Notes: generated from the letters alone by a model not told the origin. A stretch of 64,000 nt of DNA from Rhizomys pruinosus (GCA_009823505.1 VZQC01001592.1:828231-892230); one strand, 5' to 3'. Counted from the first letter of the stretch, positions 1 to 13,720 are shown. Translations and numbers: made by a program.

Positions 1-542
1 AGGCTCCACCTACCACTGAGGCTATAGGCAGAACCCCTACCACATATTGAACCTCACATCCCAGTGAGAAGAGCCTCCCAGAAGCCGATTGGCAGTGGTG
101 CAAGTCGGCTTGGCTCCCACAGAGACCAGGGGGCGAGGGTTGTCCCTCTCCCAGAGTGCACCCCCATGTAAAGGAGGGCAGGCTGTATGCATCTGTTGGG
201 GCTTTGGGAATTTGACTTTCCAGAAGGGAGAAGTTTGGGACATTGGTATTGAGAAGTTCCAGGACAGAATCCTGTGGTCAGACTTGTAGGGAGAACTTCT
301 TGTAAGTGACAGGTGCGGCCACACCCTTTCCTTTCTCACAAGACCAACTCTCATCATCATCTGGGCCAAACACCCAGATTTTCAGGACTCCCCAGCTCTG
401 TGCAAAGTGGGCAGGGCAGCTATTTCCCATCCTGCGTGGCGTTTGTTCCTGGGAGGACTGTGGGTCTGACGGCCCCGTCCTCTGGCCCCCCAGGGCTCCC
501 ATGGCCCTGCCTGCACACTCAAGCATCTGTGTCACTGTCCAG
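1..542 (+). other. Adcy5: Adcy5 intron, 3' end (no other feature)
   Basis: This is the distal part of the intron before the first exon seen. It has no recognisable repeat. The open frames across it are not AC5-like. Confidence 0.7.
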
Positions 543-683
543 AAAGAAGAGAAAGCCATGATCGCCAAGATGAACCGCCAGAGAGCCAACTCCATTGGGC
601 ACAACCCGCCCCACTGGGTAGCCGAGCGCCCCTTCTACAACCATTTGGGTGGCAACCAGGTGTCCAAGGAGATGAAGAGGATG
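543..683 (+). CDS. Adcy5: Adcy5 exon 1 of 14 in window (C1b region)
   Basis: This exon encodes 47 residues of the cytosolic C1b region that follows the first catalytic half. Acceptor: cactgtccag ending at 542; donor: gtgagtgt from 684; both phases are 0. It opens [10 protein letters not shown] and closes KEMKRM. Between them lies [10 protein letters not shown], a basic-then-serine stretch that could be a kinase site (inference). From memory, other mammals read RQRTNS and HWGAERP where this copy has RQRANS and HWVAERP, so these are candidate lineage substitutions. In-frame reading continues upstream of 543, but that sequence is not AC5-like and the acceptor is clear. The donor is the first copy of a motif repeated in the 59-bp array that follows. 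Confidence 0.95.
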
Positions 684-1372
684 GTGAGTGTGTGGTGGTG
701 GGGTGGGGTGTGTCATCATGTTCCTGGGCCTCATAGTGTGAAGGGTGGTGAGTGTCTGGTGGTGGGGTGTGTCAGCATGTTCCTGGGCCTCATAGTGTGA
801 AGGGTGATGAGTGTCTGGCGGTGGGGTGTGTCAGCATGTTCCCGGGCCTCATAGTGTGAAGGGTGATGAGTGTCTGGCGGTGGGGTGTGTCAGCATGTTC
901 CCGGGCCTCATAGTGTGAAGGGTGATGAGTGTCTGGCGGTGGGGTGTGTCAGCATGTTCCCGGGCCTCATAGTGTGAAGGGTGATGAGTGTCTGGTGGTG
1001 GGGTGTGTCAGCATGTTCCCGGGCCTCATAGTGTGAAGGGTGATGAGTGTCTGGTGGTGGGGTGTGTCAGCATGTTCCCGGGCCTCATAGTGTGAAGGGT
1101 GGTGAGTGTCTGGTGGTGGGGTGTGTCAGCATGTTCCCGGGCTTGGGGCTAGGACCCTTCATAGTGTGAAGGGTGGTGAGTGTCTGAGGGTGGGGTGTGT
1201 CAGCATGTTCCTGGGCTTGGGGCTAGGATCCTTTATAGTGTGAAGGGTGGTGAGTGTCTGGTGGTGGGGTGTGTCAGCATGTTCCCGAGCCTCATAGTGT
1301 GAAGGGTGGTGAGTGTCTGGTGGTGGGGTGTGTCAGCATGTTCCCGGGCTTGGGGCTAGGCCCCTTTATAAT
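684..1372 (+). repeat. Minisatellite, 59-bp unit, ~11 copies
   Basis: The unit runs from gtgtgaagggtg through ggtggggtgtgtcagcatg to gggcctcata. Some copies carry an extra ~15 bp (cttggggctaggaccc). It starts on the splice donor of the preceding exon, and several copies retain GGTGAGT (at 748, 1102, 1176, 1250 and 1309). Confidence 0.95.
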
Positions 1373-2313
1373 GGGAAGCCCAGCCCTAGGAAGCCATAGA
1401 AGGTAACAGAGGTGGGGCTCACTCTGGCTTTGGACCAGGATTTGGAGCCATTGACTGTGACCCAGCTCTTCTTCATTTGTCCCGCCATACTGTGGCACAC
1501 CACACCTGGCTTGGGGACAGAGCAGCAATGACCTGCCTTCTTTTTTGGCAGAGCTTTCTGGTGCTGGCTGACCAGACTTAGGGTCTAGCAGCTTTGGCAC
1601 TAACTGGTAAGAGCTGTGGATCTGGGTGGCACCAGCTTACTAGGCTCCTTCCAACCGTACCACATTTTCTAGGCAGTTGAAAACATACCCTTTGACTCAG
1701 CTTCTCTGAAACCATCGCAACGCTCTTTGGAAAGTGTCTGATAATGGGCCTTTTTGCCCCTGTGCTGAGAACAGTCCTGTCCCCACTAGAACCAGCCTGC
1801 CAGCGGGAGTGTCAGGCCAGATAGGGATTTCCTGTCCTTGGGCGCCAAATGCCCCAGCTAACCTTGGATATGGTAGGCCAGGCTAATTAAGGATGTACTG
1901 CTGGTTCACGCATGACTGGAAGCCACATGGCAGCAGTAGTACTTTCACTTTCTTGCCTAGAGCCTGGCTTCCACCCCTGGAGACACTGCTCAGTTTAAGG
2001 CCACCTGGTTCGAAGGTGGGAGTTGCCTGGGGCTCAGGGCCAGGAGCAGGGTGAGGGGCACTGTGGGAACGCTGGGGCAGACCATTAGCATATGATCCCA
2101 TTGCCTGTGGGCAGACACGTGTAGCTAGAGCTAAAAGGACAAGAGACAGACTCCATGGGACTTTTCAGACAAGAGCTAGCGGCTGGAGACCTAGTCACCC
2201 AGATCCCTGCCAGCTAATTAGTAGCTAATAATGCTATATGTTACTTAAGTCACAGGCTTAAGTAATGTATAGCAAGAATAATGAGTAAAGTCCATACTCC
2301 TTTTAAAAGCTTC
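1373..2313 (+). other. Adcy5: Intron sequence without recognised feature
   Basis: This is intronic, apparently unique sequence. I see no exon, known SINE or array. Confidence 0.6.
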
Positions 2314-2548
2314 TTAGGGTACTGGAGAGATGGCTCAGTGGTCAAGAGCATTGACTGCTCTTGCAGAGTTTGATTCCTAGCACCCACAAGACAGCAACGA
2401 CCATCCATAACTCCAGATACCGGGAATCTGACGCCCACTTCTGACCTGTACAGGCATTGTACGAAATGGGTGCACTTACACATATGCAGGCAATGCACTC
2501 ATACACATAAAATAAAAATAATAAAGTTTAATAAAATATTAAATAAAT
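2314..2548 (+). mobile_element. B2 SINE, sense
   Basis: The tRNA-derived head (actggagagatggctcagtg, gcattgactgctcttgcaga) is followed by a B2 body and an AATAAA/A-rich tail. It is flanked by AAAAGCTTC at 2305 and 2549, a likely target-site duplication. Confidence 0.9.
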
Positions 2549-2557
2549 AAAAGCTTC

Positions 2558-3540
2558 ATGGCGGGAAAGCCACTTAGAGGATATTGGAACCAGAAGAGGA
2601 CAGAGGACGCCTTGCCTTACCCCGGGGCTTCAAACCTGTGTCCCCAGATCTGACCAGTGCCGATATGTATGTGGCCACGACTGTCCTTGCTCCAGGGGCC
2701 TCTGCAAAGCAAAGAGTGGGTCTTCGACCCTTCCAGTCGCCACCTTGCTCCTTAGTAATCTCCAGCAGACTGAACTCATGGGCCTGGGTTAGTGTGCAGT
2801 GCTGAGGGGCAGGAGGAACCAGAGGAGGAGGAGACACTGAGGAGAGGGGCCAGGACGTGGAGAGGAAGGAGAAGGAAGCAGCCGGAAAGCAGCCTGGTGG
2901 GAGACTGTGGTCTCTGGTAAAAGTCTTGGCGGTTATTTTTCAGTGACATTTGCAATAACCTGCAACGTCAGTTACTTCCTCAGCAATCTGGGCTATAAGC
3001 ACTGGTTTGGCAGACATATTCATCACTGTTGGGATGTGGAGTTCTGGAAGAATTAGCAACGGGACCTGCGACTGGGGAAGGGAGAGTCTCTGGAAGAGGC
3101 TGTCCTGCACTCAGGGAAGGCTCTGAGTGTTGACTGCTTTACCCAGCAGGGGAGGGAGAGCATGCAGAACAGAGCCCATGCTGACTGGGCATAGTGTCCC
3201 CTGAGCACACTGGCATCAAAGTCTCCTGTCCCCAGCCCCACCTGTCCGGTGGGGACCGGGATGGATGGAGATGTTCCAGCAGCCGCCACGCAAGACATTG
3301 GCTTTTGGTATTTTTTTAAATTTTTATTGAGTGCATTTCATACAACATTTCTTAATCAAATTTAGACTCATTCCCCCATCCATGCCCGCCCCTCATGCCC
3401 CCCCCCGCCAATCAGAGCCCAAGTATTCTGTCATAACCAAGTCCTGTCTTGCTTCTTTTTCTCAGTCTTTTATGACCTTTCAGTGCACAGGTTTACTGTT
3501 TTGGTCAGTTCTTTGAATAGGTTTTTCTCTCTCTCTTTTT
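2558..3540 (+). other. Adcy5: Intron sequence; possible old repeat at 3312-3540
   Basis: No exon is seen. From 3312 an AT-rich stretch (tttttaaatttttattgagt) looks like an ancient transposon remnant, but I cannot name its family. Confidence 0.4.
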
Positions 3541-4200
3541 GTTCCTTTTGATTTTATTTATTCCAAAATATGCATATATATACTCCACACATAAATCAAA
3601 ATTACAAAATCTGAAAATAAACTATAGGTAAATTCCAAAACACATTTAGAGATTCACATTTATTTTATTTATTTATTTTTCTATGTGTATGAATGTACTG
3701 TCTGCATGTAAGTTTGTGCACCCGTGTCATGCAATACCGCGGAGGTCAGAAGAGGGTGTCGGATTCCCCTGGAACTGGAGTTCTCCTGGAATTGGAGTTA
3801 CAGGCGGTTCTCAGCCACCATGTGGGTGCTGGGGATCGAACCCGGGTCCTCTGCAAGAGCAGTCGGCGCTCTTAACCGCTAGGCTATCTCTCCAGCCCCA
3901 AGATTCACATTTTAACAGTGAAGTTGCATGCAGGTAAAAAGATCTATAACTTTACATTCTTTTAAGAATATGAATACATATCTTCTGCCCATATATGGTA
4001 ATTACAATGTGTGAATGCAAGTGGTAGGTCAATTCTACAGCCTATTAAGAGATTCACATTATAATAGCACAGTTGCTTTCAGATACAATGAAATATAATG
4101 TTGCTCAGTTTGCTTGCCAATTGGGGATTTGATGTTAGCATCCACAAATGAGGGAAACCATTCACCTTTTTTTTTTCTTCTGGAATTGTGTTACTTAATC
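3541..4200 (-). mobile_element. L1 LINE fragment, antisense, split by a B2
   Basis: The motif gatgttagcatccacaaatg is the reverse of the L1 3' region (catctgtggatgctag). The part from 3541 to 3661 and the part from 3901 onward both resemble another copy at 50180-50575, which lacks the inserted B2. Confidence 0.7.
3662..3900 (-). mobile_element. B2 SINE, antisense, nested in L1
   Basis: A T-rich tail complement (tattttatttatttattttt) is followed by the B2 reverse complement, ending ctatctctccagcccc. A 12-bp target-site duplication AGATTCACATTT sits at 3650-3661 and 3901-3912. Confidence 0.95.
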
Positions 4201-4740
4201 TGGCCAGAAATCTTTGAGAAAGACATGCAAAAAGCACACTTTTACCCTGATCGTCAGCACATGGGTGAGTTAAGAAAACAACAGAAAAAAAATATATCAA
4301 AGCAAACCCCAAACCAGAGCACTGAAGTCGGAGGGATTCGCACTCGATGAAGCAACAGCGCTTAGAAAGGAACTAACCTGTGCTCGGCAGCTTTTCCCAA
4401 ACTCTGTGCTGAGCTAGGCAAGTCTGTGCCCCAGTGCACACCTAGTCAAGGCTTTAAGGTTGTGTATTAATAAATGGTGGACAGTGGGAAACATGTAGAC
4501 CGCTCATGTGATCATCCCAAGGAAGCTCTGCCTGCCATGTTGAAATGAGCATGCAGGAGAAGTGAAGTGACCCTGTCCTAGCAGTAGAAAACACAGACAG
4601 CAAGGTGCGCCCAGCTCTCTAGACTGTACTTTGGATCAGTCTATCGATCAATCTATCGATCAGTTCATTGATTGATTGATTGATTGGAGTGGTAGAGATG
4701 GAAACCACACATGCAGTCAGTATTCCACCACTGAGGCTTA
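4201..4740 (+). other. Adcy5: Intron sequence with ATCT/ATTG microsatellite
   Basis: The stretch is mostly unremarkable. Positions 4637-4687 hold a short simple repeat of atcgatc and (attg) units. Confidence 0.6.
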
Positions 4741-4968
4741 AGCTATTTTTTTTTATTTACTTACTTAATTAAATGTGTATGAGTGTTTTGCTTGCATGTA
4801 TGTAACTAAACCATCCGTGAAGTGCCTACAGAGACCAGAAGAGGGCATTAGATCAGTGGAGCTGGAGTTATAGATGGTTGTTAGCTTCCATGAGGGTGCT
4901 GGGAATCAAACCCAGGTCCTCTGCAAGAGCAGTTGGTGCTCTTAACTGCTGAATCATCTCTCCAGCCC
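4741..4968 (-). mobile_element. B2 SINE, antisense
   Basis: A T-rich start is followed by a B2 reverse complement with tgggaatcaaacccaggtcc and a ctctccagccc end. A second, short B2-head fragment follows at about 4982-5009 (cttaactactgaaccatctc). Confidence 0.9.
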
Positions 4969-5009
4969 AAGAAGCCAGCCGTCTTAACTACTGAACCATC
5001 TCTCTAGCT

Positions 5010-5240
5010 TGGGGTGTTCTTAATGACCATGTTGGTGTGCTCTGTGAACGTCAGCATGTGGTCCTCAGTTGACCCTGTGCCAGCCACAGCCGCACAGCAT
5101 CCCTCAGGTGCTGAGAATCAGTCCAGCTCCTCCCTGCTCAGGACTGGAGAGAAAATGGGTGGGTCCTTAAAGGGGCCTGGGAGAAAACCTTGGAGAAACT
5201 TAGGGACATTTTTGAGCTGTAGAGGCAGACGTGCGTGCGC

Positions 5241-5276
<36 letters not shown>

Positions 5277-6304
5277 CTTCGTTGCTCGTGGTTGCACAGT
5301 GAACTTGTTGCTACCTGGTAGGCTGGATCTCAGGTCTCCAGCCTCGTGGTAGTGTTTTAGAGACAGCTTGCCTGTCCAGCTCAGCTCATAATCGGTCATG
5401 AGAGCACAGGCCTGGGCCTTTCCCCAGACTCACTTGAGTGACACCCACTCCTATAGCAAGGAGGGTGACAAGGGACAGGTCTTCTAGTCTAGAGGAAGGG
5501 CTGGGCGGAGAACTGGCAGGCCACCCTGTATCAGGGGTCAGCCCCTGGGAGCAGCTCAGGGTGACAGCGTGGGTGCCAGAGGCTGCTGAGGCCCGAGAGC
5601 TCTCCATGCTACGGGAATGCCATGTCAGTTCAGCACCTACCAGCCCTGCTCGTGAGGATCAGCCCGACTTTCTGTGCTGTCAAGCCAGATCCTGGAAGGA
5701 GTGAAGCAAGGGGATCTGTTTGGTTCAGCCGGTGTTTGGCCAATCCCACGTGTGCTAAGCAGTGCTCACACGGGTCATCCTGTGTTCTTGTCCTGGCATC
5801 ACGAGCTTTATCTGCAAGACTAGGGCCGCCTGCCGCCTCCACAGCCTCCTGGTTCTGCCCTACCCAACACAGGGACCCCTCCATCTATCACGACTGTCAG
5901 CCACCATGGCTGTCAGACGCTGACGGCACTTCTCTTCAGAGTTTACAAATTACCTCTCAGTGGGACTCTGTGGTTGACATCTGTCCATAGGGTCCCAACC
6001 CTCCCCCTTGGCTTGTAGACATGCGCAGCTGAAAGGTACTCAGACTCCGCAGGTGACAGGTGTGGGCTCTTCTCCTCCTGAGTCCACAGCCAATTCTGAG
6101 TTTGCAAGGACACGTTGGTTCCCAGATACCATGAAAGTGGTTGCAGGCAACCAGTATTGAACTATTAAGTGGGAGCCTTGTGACTTTCTGTAGGTTTTGT
6201 GTGTTCAGGGTGCTGAATGTGGACTCATGAAGGTTTGAGCTACCCAGCACCCTCATGGAAGCTAACACAGCACAGGAGAAGGAAGGAGAGGCTTGGGAGA
6301 TGCA
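5010..6304 (+). other. Adcy5: Intron sequence with (GT)n at 5233-5275
   Basis: A CG/TG alternating stretch opens a ~20-copy GT dinucleotide run. The remainder shows no exon or recognised element. Confidence 0.7.
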
Positions 6305-6310
6305 GGGAGG

Positions 6311-6769
6311 TGTGGAGAGCAGGTGTGGCGAGGGTCCCAGGATGGCGCCCGAGACTTTAGCAAAATCTTATGACTAACACCTGAGTCTTATGATTAACAC
6401 CTGATTCCCTCCTACCTCAAAGTAAAGCCACGCTCACTGTTTGAGCTGTGCAGGTGCACCCTGTATACAAGATCAGGCCAGATGATACCAATAGACTAAG
6501 GCCACGCAACCTGGGCTGGGAAGGTGGATAAATAGAGGGACTTTCTAGTCTTAGAAGAGAAGCTTGCTTGCCTGAGGAAGGAGAAGGCTTGGAGAAGGGA
6601 GAAGGCTTAGAGGGAGAAGCTTGGAGAAGGAGAAAAGATGTGCCTGAATAAACCATTCTGACAAGACCTGCCTGCCTGAATAAACCGCTTTGAGAAGAAC
6701 GAGCTAGAGGTGCTTTGTTGCTGTGGCTTCATACAAGTGTTTCCTACAAGTGTGCAAGTGTTTCTTACA
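6311..6769 (+). mobile_element. Solo LTR of a class II endogenous retrovirus (ERVK/IAP-like)
   Basis: A 459-bp element begins TGTGGA and ends TTACA (TG...CA ends), flanked by a perfect 6-bp duplication GGGAGG at 6305-6310 and 6770-6775, the length typical of class II rodent ERVs. It has U3-like sequence with aggatggcgcccgag, a TATA-like ATAAATAG at 6528, a purine-rich GGAGAAGG repeat, and two AATAAA signals at 6647 and 6679. No internal retroviral genes are present, so it is a recombined solo LTR in the same direction as Adcy5. Family naming is by resemblance only. Confidence 0.85.
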
Positions 6770-6775
6770 GGGAGG

Positions 6776-7046
6776 GGTCAAGCATGAGGCAAGATTTTTC
6801 CAGTGTATAAAATGAAGTCACAGTACACTCTGGCCTCTGGTGCAGAGCCTGTGCCTTAGGAAGGACCTCACCACATTCTTGAGGTGAAGAGAGGAGGGGA
6901 CCCAAGGCCCCATGTCTATCACAGTGGTTGACGGCAGAGAGTCGGAAAGCCTGTGGGTCTCGCAGACCTCCCGGGCCCACCCTGGGCCTGCGTGTGTTCT
7001 GTATTCACCGTTCTCACACTCTTCTGTCTCTTTCCTTCTCTTTTAG
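6776..7046 (+). other. Adcy5: Intron segment between LTR and microexon
   Basis: It is unique-looking intron ending in a strong pyrimidine tract (cttctgtctctttccttctc) for the microexon acceptor. Confidence 0.7.
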
Positions 7047-7069
7047 GGCTTTGAAGACCCCAAGGACAA
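7047..7069 (+). CDS. Adcy5: Adcy5 exon 2 of 14: 23-nt microexon (GFEDPKD+K)
   Basis: This microexon encodes GFEDPKD and the first two bases of a lysine codon completed by the next exon. Acceptor: a strong pyrimidine tract ending ttttag at 7046; donor: gtgagt from 7070. It enters in phase 0 and leaves in phase 2. It is too short for ordinary ORF detection and was found by looking for the AC5 peptide GFEDPKDK. Because 23 is not a multiple of three, skipping it would shift the frame of everything downstream, including the catalytic C2 half. A solo LTR ends 277 bp upstream. Confidence 0.95.
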
Positions 7070-7404
7070 GTGAGTAGGGCACCCCCTTTTTTCTTCCTTC
7101 TCCTTCACCCCATCATACATGTGACAGATGATCAGCAGCGGCCCCAAGGCAGCCCAGGAGACCAGGCCACTGGGGCACATGGCTGGGCCTCAGCACTGCC
7201 TGTGATCGTTATCATGCATGCACGCACGTGCACGCACACATTTGCATTGCTTTCTAAGGGAAATGCAGATCTGAAACACTAAGAATGCCCAATGTCCTAA
7301 AGGAACACCCTAACACCCTCTTCGTCCTCTTCTACTTCCTGATGCTCAAGACTACCAGAAACTGTATGGAAGGACCAGGGTTCATCTTGAAAATTAGATC
7401 TTTT

Positions 7405-7545
7405 TATTTAAAATAAGGTCGAACTATGTAGGCCCACGTGGCCTAGAACTCACTCTGTAGCCCATCGGAGGCTGGATTTGATCTCACAGTGATCTGCCTG
7501 CCTAAGTGCTGGAATTAAAAACATATACCACCATGCCCAGACCAA
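7405..7545 (-). mobile_element. B1 SINE, antisense, diverged
   Basis: The reverse complement of a B1 is recognised by tagaactcactctgtag, gatctgcctgcctaagtgct and ccaccatgcccag. Mutations are many, so it is an older copy. Confidence 0.75.
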
Positions 7546-7841
7546 GAAATTTGATCATTTAAAAAAATAAATTGGATCTTTAAATTCAGCAGCAAATAAA
7601 TTAAATAAACAAATAAAAATAAATTCAGCAGCATGAAGCCTGCTTCCCAAGGGGATCCTGAGCCCAGTTCAAGGGGCAGATGGGCCACAGCCTGTGGTGG
7701 GAGTGCCCCCCCCCCAGCAATCTTAGCCTTAGCTGCAGGCTGAGGACACAGTGCAGGGGTGAAGAGGAGAGGCCTGTCAGGAGAACATTGTCTTCAACAG
7801 TGAGACACATCGTTGCCATCATATCTGTCACAAGCAGCCAG

Positions 7842-8136
7842 ACCCTCTGGCAGCAGAGCCCAGGCAGCTTTCTGCACACTCGGTGTTAGGAGCACAGTCT
7901 GAGGCTGCAGAGCCCAGGAAGCTTTCTGCACACTCGGTGTTAGGATCACAGTCTGAGGCTGCAGAGCCCAGGCAGCTTTCTGCACACTCGGTGTTAGGAG
8001 CACAGGAGCACAGTCTGAGGCTGCAGAGCCCAGGCAGCTTTCTGCACACTCAGTGTTAGAAGCGCAGTCTGAGGCTGCAGAGCCCAGGCAGCTTTCTGCA
8101 CATGTGGGGTTAAGAGCACAGCCCAAGGCTGCTGAC
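7842..8136 (+). repeat. Minisatellite, 54-bp unit, ~5 copies
   Basis: The units begin gcagagcccaggcagctttc at about 7853, 7907, 7961, 8023 and 8077. One spacing is 62 because of an internal 8-bp duplication. The unit length is a multiple of three, which creates a long reverse open frame that I do not regard as a gene. Confidence 0.92.
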
Positions 8137-8243
8137 CTCCTCATCCCAGTCCCTGCTTTTCCACCTTGGGTCAGGGCTCTCTGGGTGCTTGTCCCATGTC
8201 TCTGACCAGTCCAAATGGCCTTGCAGAGCTTACCAGGTGGTAG

Positions 8244-11026
<2,783 letters not shown>

Positions 11027-11210
11027 AAATATTTGTATTACATTTATGTACGTATATGTGTATGTATGTGCTGGGAGCACACATGTGCCAGTGTGTATAT
11101 GTGGTCAGAGGAGAACTTTCAGTGCTGGTTCTTTTTGCTTGTACTATCTGGGTCCCAGGGATAGAGCTGGACAGGCTTGGCAGCCTTCACCCACGGAGCC
11201 GTCTCGCTGG
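11027..11210 (-). mobile_element. B2/B3-type SINE, antisense, diverged
   Basis: T/A-rich start, gtggtcagaggagaactttc, gtcccagggatagagctgg and ccgtctcgctggcc match the reverse of the B2/B3 head and body. Confidence 0.65.
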
Positions 11211-12648
11211 CCTTCCACTCGCCTTCTTTACAGCTTTTATTTTCATGGCATTCGCTGTAGGAAAGATGCCTGCTTCATGTGTATCTGTTGCAAGTGTCAG
11301 AATACAGAGGCTGGCAGCTGGCAAAACCCTGGCTAGACAGCTCAGCCCATTCCCCTGCATTGAGGCTGTGCAGAGCTGGTGGGACTGTATTTGTGTTCAG
11401 CCTCATGTTTCTGTGTTGACATGGTACAGATCGTAAGCATGTACCTTTAGTCCTATTGGAGCTGATAGGCCCTTCGCTTGGGTGCACAGTCCTGCCCCTT
11501 GGCCATTTTACTCTCTAGGCAGTATGGCTTGGGGTGGGCTGGGGGAGCTGTACCAGCTCTCTGCTCTATTACAGTTCCAGCTGGCGAAGGCATTGACACA
11601 GGTCGGTCTCCAGCTGTCCCCTCTCTAGGGAAGCCATAAAAGCCCCACTTTGAAGGCCTTTCTTTTCCTCTGAAGAAATCTCTCTTGTTCCACTTGTTGA
11701 AGTCGGCTAAGTGCTACCTTTGTGGAATCCAGGCGCAAAGGCCGTCTGAGTCCTCCTGAGTGTGCATGGGGGGTGTCCTCCCTCCACTGGCCTACCAGCT
11801 GGTAACGCGCCTGGCGTCCACTGGCCTACCAGCTGGTAATGTGCCTGGCGTCCACTGGCCTTACCAGCTGGTAACGCACCTGGCATCCCAGCCCATGCCC
11901 CTCCCTTGCAGCCTGGCTGCATCCAGGCTGGCTCTCGACCCCAAGAGAGCAGTGGCAGTTCTGGAAGGAAAATCTCTCACAGCTCATTTGTCAGAGGCTT
12001 CCTGCCCTTGGCTTGTTATCTGCCTCCTGAAGGAGGGGAAGAAGGGGTAGGCATGTTCCCGGTTCAAGTCCCTAGGAATCAGGGAGCAAAGACTGAACAG
12101 GACCCATCGTGGGGCCTGACCGTGGGAAGGGATGGGGCTAGGGACTGCCCTTCTGAGTCTGCGCACCACTCCGCTTCTCACAGAGGAACTGTCTGGGCTG
12201 CTGACACGAAGGTCATTTACCATGTGTGTTTTCAGCCTTGTTATTTTATCAACCCATGAATGATGATGAGTGATCTCAGGGGGTTTTCAAAATGGATTCT
12301 CCCAAGCTTTCTGAAACTCTCTATGGACCAGGTGTTGTCTAGGTCACTGAGCTCCCTGTAGGCTGCTGGTCCCCCAGGAAGGTAGCCAGTGCGTGGGAAG
12401 AGCAAGTGCAGACTGGGGCAAGGCCTGCACAGACCCCTGAGGCTCCAGGAGTTCATCTCCGGGAAGGGTGGAAGGGATGGGGCAGTTGGTTGCTGGGGAA
12501 AAACGTAACAGTTTTCAGAGCGCCCCCCCCCCCCAGCTGTGAGGATGCCCTGGATCCCGGGCCTGGAGGCTGGGAGGCTCCTGGGGGTGGGGCGGTGCTT
12601 GGCCCGCCTATCTGGAACGGCTCTTTCTCACCCTGTCTCTTCCAACAG
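11211..12648 (+). other. Adcy5: Adcy5 intron around the 34-bp repeat
   Basis: It is unique-looking sequence except for the triple repeat at 11782-11890 and a C run near 12523-12535. No exon is seen. Confidence 0.6.
11782..11890 (+). repeat. Minisatellite, 34-bp unit, 3 copies, each with a palindromic E-box
   Basis: Each copy contains the perfect 12-bp palindrome TACCAGCTGGTA (11793-11804, 11827-11838, 11862-11873), whose core CAGCTG is an E-box. Confidence 0.9.
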
Positions 12649-12736
12649 CTCCTTGTTCATGCTAAGTTTCTACCTGTCCTGTTTCCTGCTGCTGACCTTG
12701 GTGGTGTTTGTGTCTGTGATCTACTCCTGCGTGAAG
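12649..12736 (+). CDS. Adcy5: Adcy5 exon 5 of 14 (TM8)
   Basis: One base completes the split histidine, followed by 29 codons, [10 protein letters not shown] to YSCVK. Acceptor: cttccaacag to 12648; donor: gtgagt from 12737. Almost the entire exon is one hydrophobic helix, TM8, ending with a lysine at the membrane face. It leaves in phase 0. It is intact and near identical to what I recall of mammalian AC5. Confidence 0.97.
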
Positions 12737-12883
12737 GTGAGTCCTCCTGACACCACAGCCCATTCTTCCCAGACGCTGGCACAGGGAACTTCCAAGAACT
12801 GAGCGTCACACTTGGCCCTGGTGGGAGATGTGAGGTAACATGGTGCTGGCTACAACTCTTGACTGGCAGGTATGCACGCTACA

Positions 12884-12904
12884 CACACACACACACACAC
12901 ACAC
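12884..12904 (+). repeat. (CA)n microsatellite
   Basis: About ten CA dinucleotides. Confidence 0.9.
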
Positions 12905-13049
12905 GTGTGCACCTGGTGAGGCAAGACAAAGGTCAGATTCCCTTGAGCGGGAACGACAGGTAGATTGTGAGTTGCCTTACATGGGTGTGGAGAACTCAGG
13001 TCAGGTCCTCTGGAAGCCGCGTAAGCTCGAGTCCTCTCTCTACCCCTGC

Positions 13050-13720
13050 ATCCTCACCACTATTTGTTGATTTGTGGTCCTCTTGATGATGGCCATTCTG
13101 ACTGACTATAGTTTTGATTTGCATTTCCCTGATAGCTAACATTTTTCACATTTATCTGCCATTTGTATGTCTTCATCTGAAATTGTCCAGCTAGCCCATT
13201 TGTCTGTTTACTGATTGAATACGTGAGTTCTTTATGTATTCTGTATACGAACCCCTGTTGTGCAGTTGATGGATTTCTTCCTCCCCCTCTGTGGGTCGCC
13301 TCTCTACTCTGCTGATTGTCTCTGTGGCTGAGCAGAAGGCTCTTCATTCATGTAATCTCACCTGTCAGTTCTGGGGATCATTTCTTGCCTTCTTGTCCTA
13401 GTGGAGTCTTTCCATGCCTATACCTATAAGTGTTTTTACTTATGTCTTTCTGTAGCAGGCTCAGAGTTTCAAGTTTATTACTAAAGCTTTTGACCCATTT
13501 AAAATGGATTTTTGTGCGGGCTCAGATATACGGATCTGGTTTCATTATTTTACATGTGGATTTCCAGTTTCTTATCACAATTTGTCGAAGAAGAGGCTGT
13601 CTTTTTCTCAATGTATGTTTTTGACAATTTCGTGAAAGGTGTTTGTATGCAGATTTATTTGGGGGTCTTGTGTCTGTTTTTGATTCTGATACTTGACCTG
13701 TTCAAATCAGAATCAAAGCT
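13050..13720 (-). mobile_element. L1 LINE fragment (ORF2 region), antisense
   Basis: The order of motifs matches the reverse strand of L1 ORF2: gttttgatttgcatttccct, tttatgtattctgtatacga, ctgagcagaaggctcttcat, cccatttaaaatggattttt. It is 5'- and 3'-incomplete. Confidence 0.85.
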
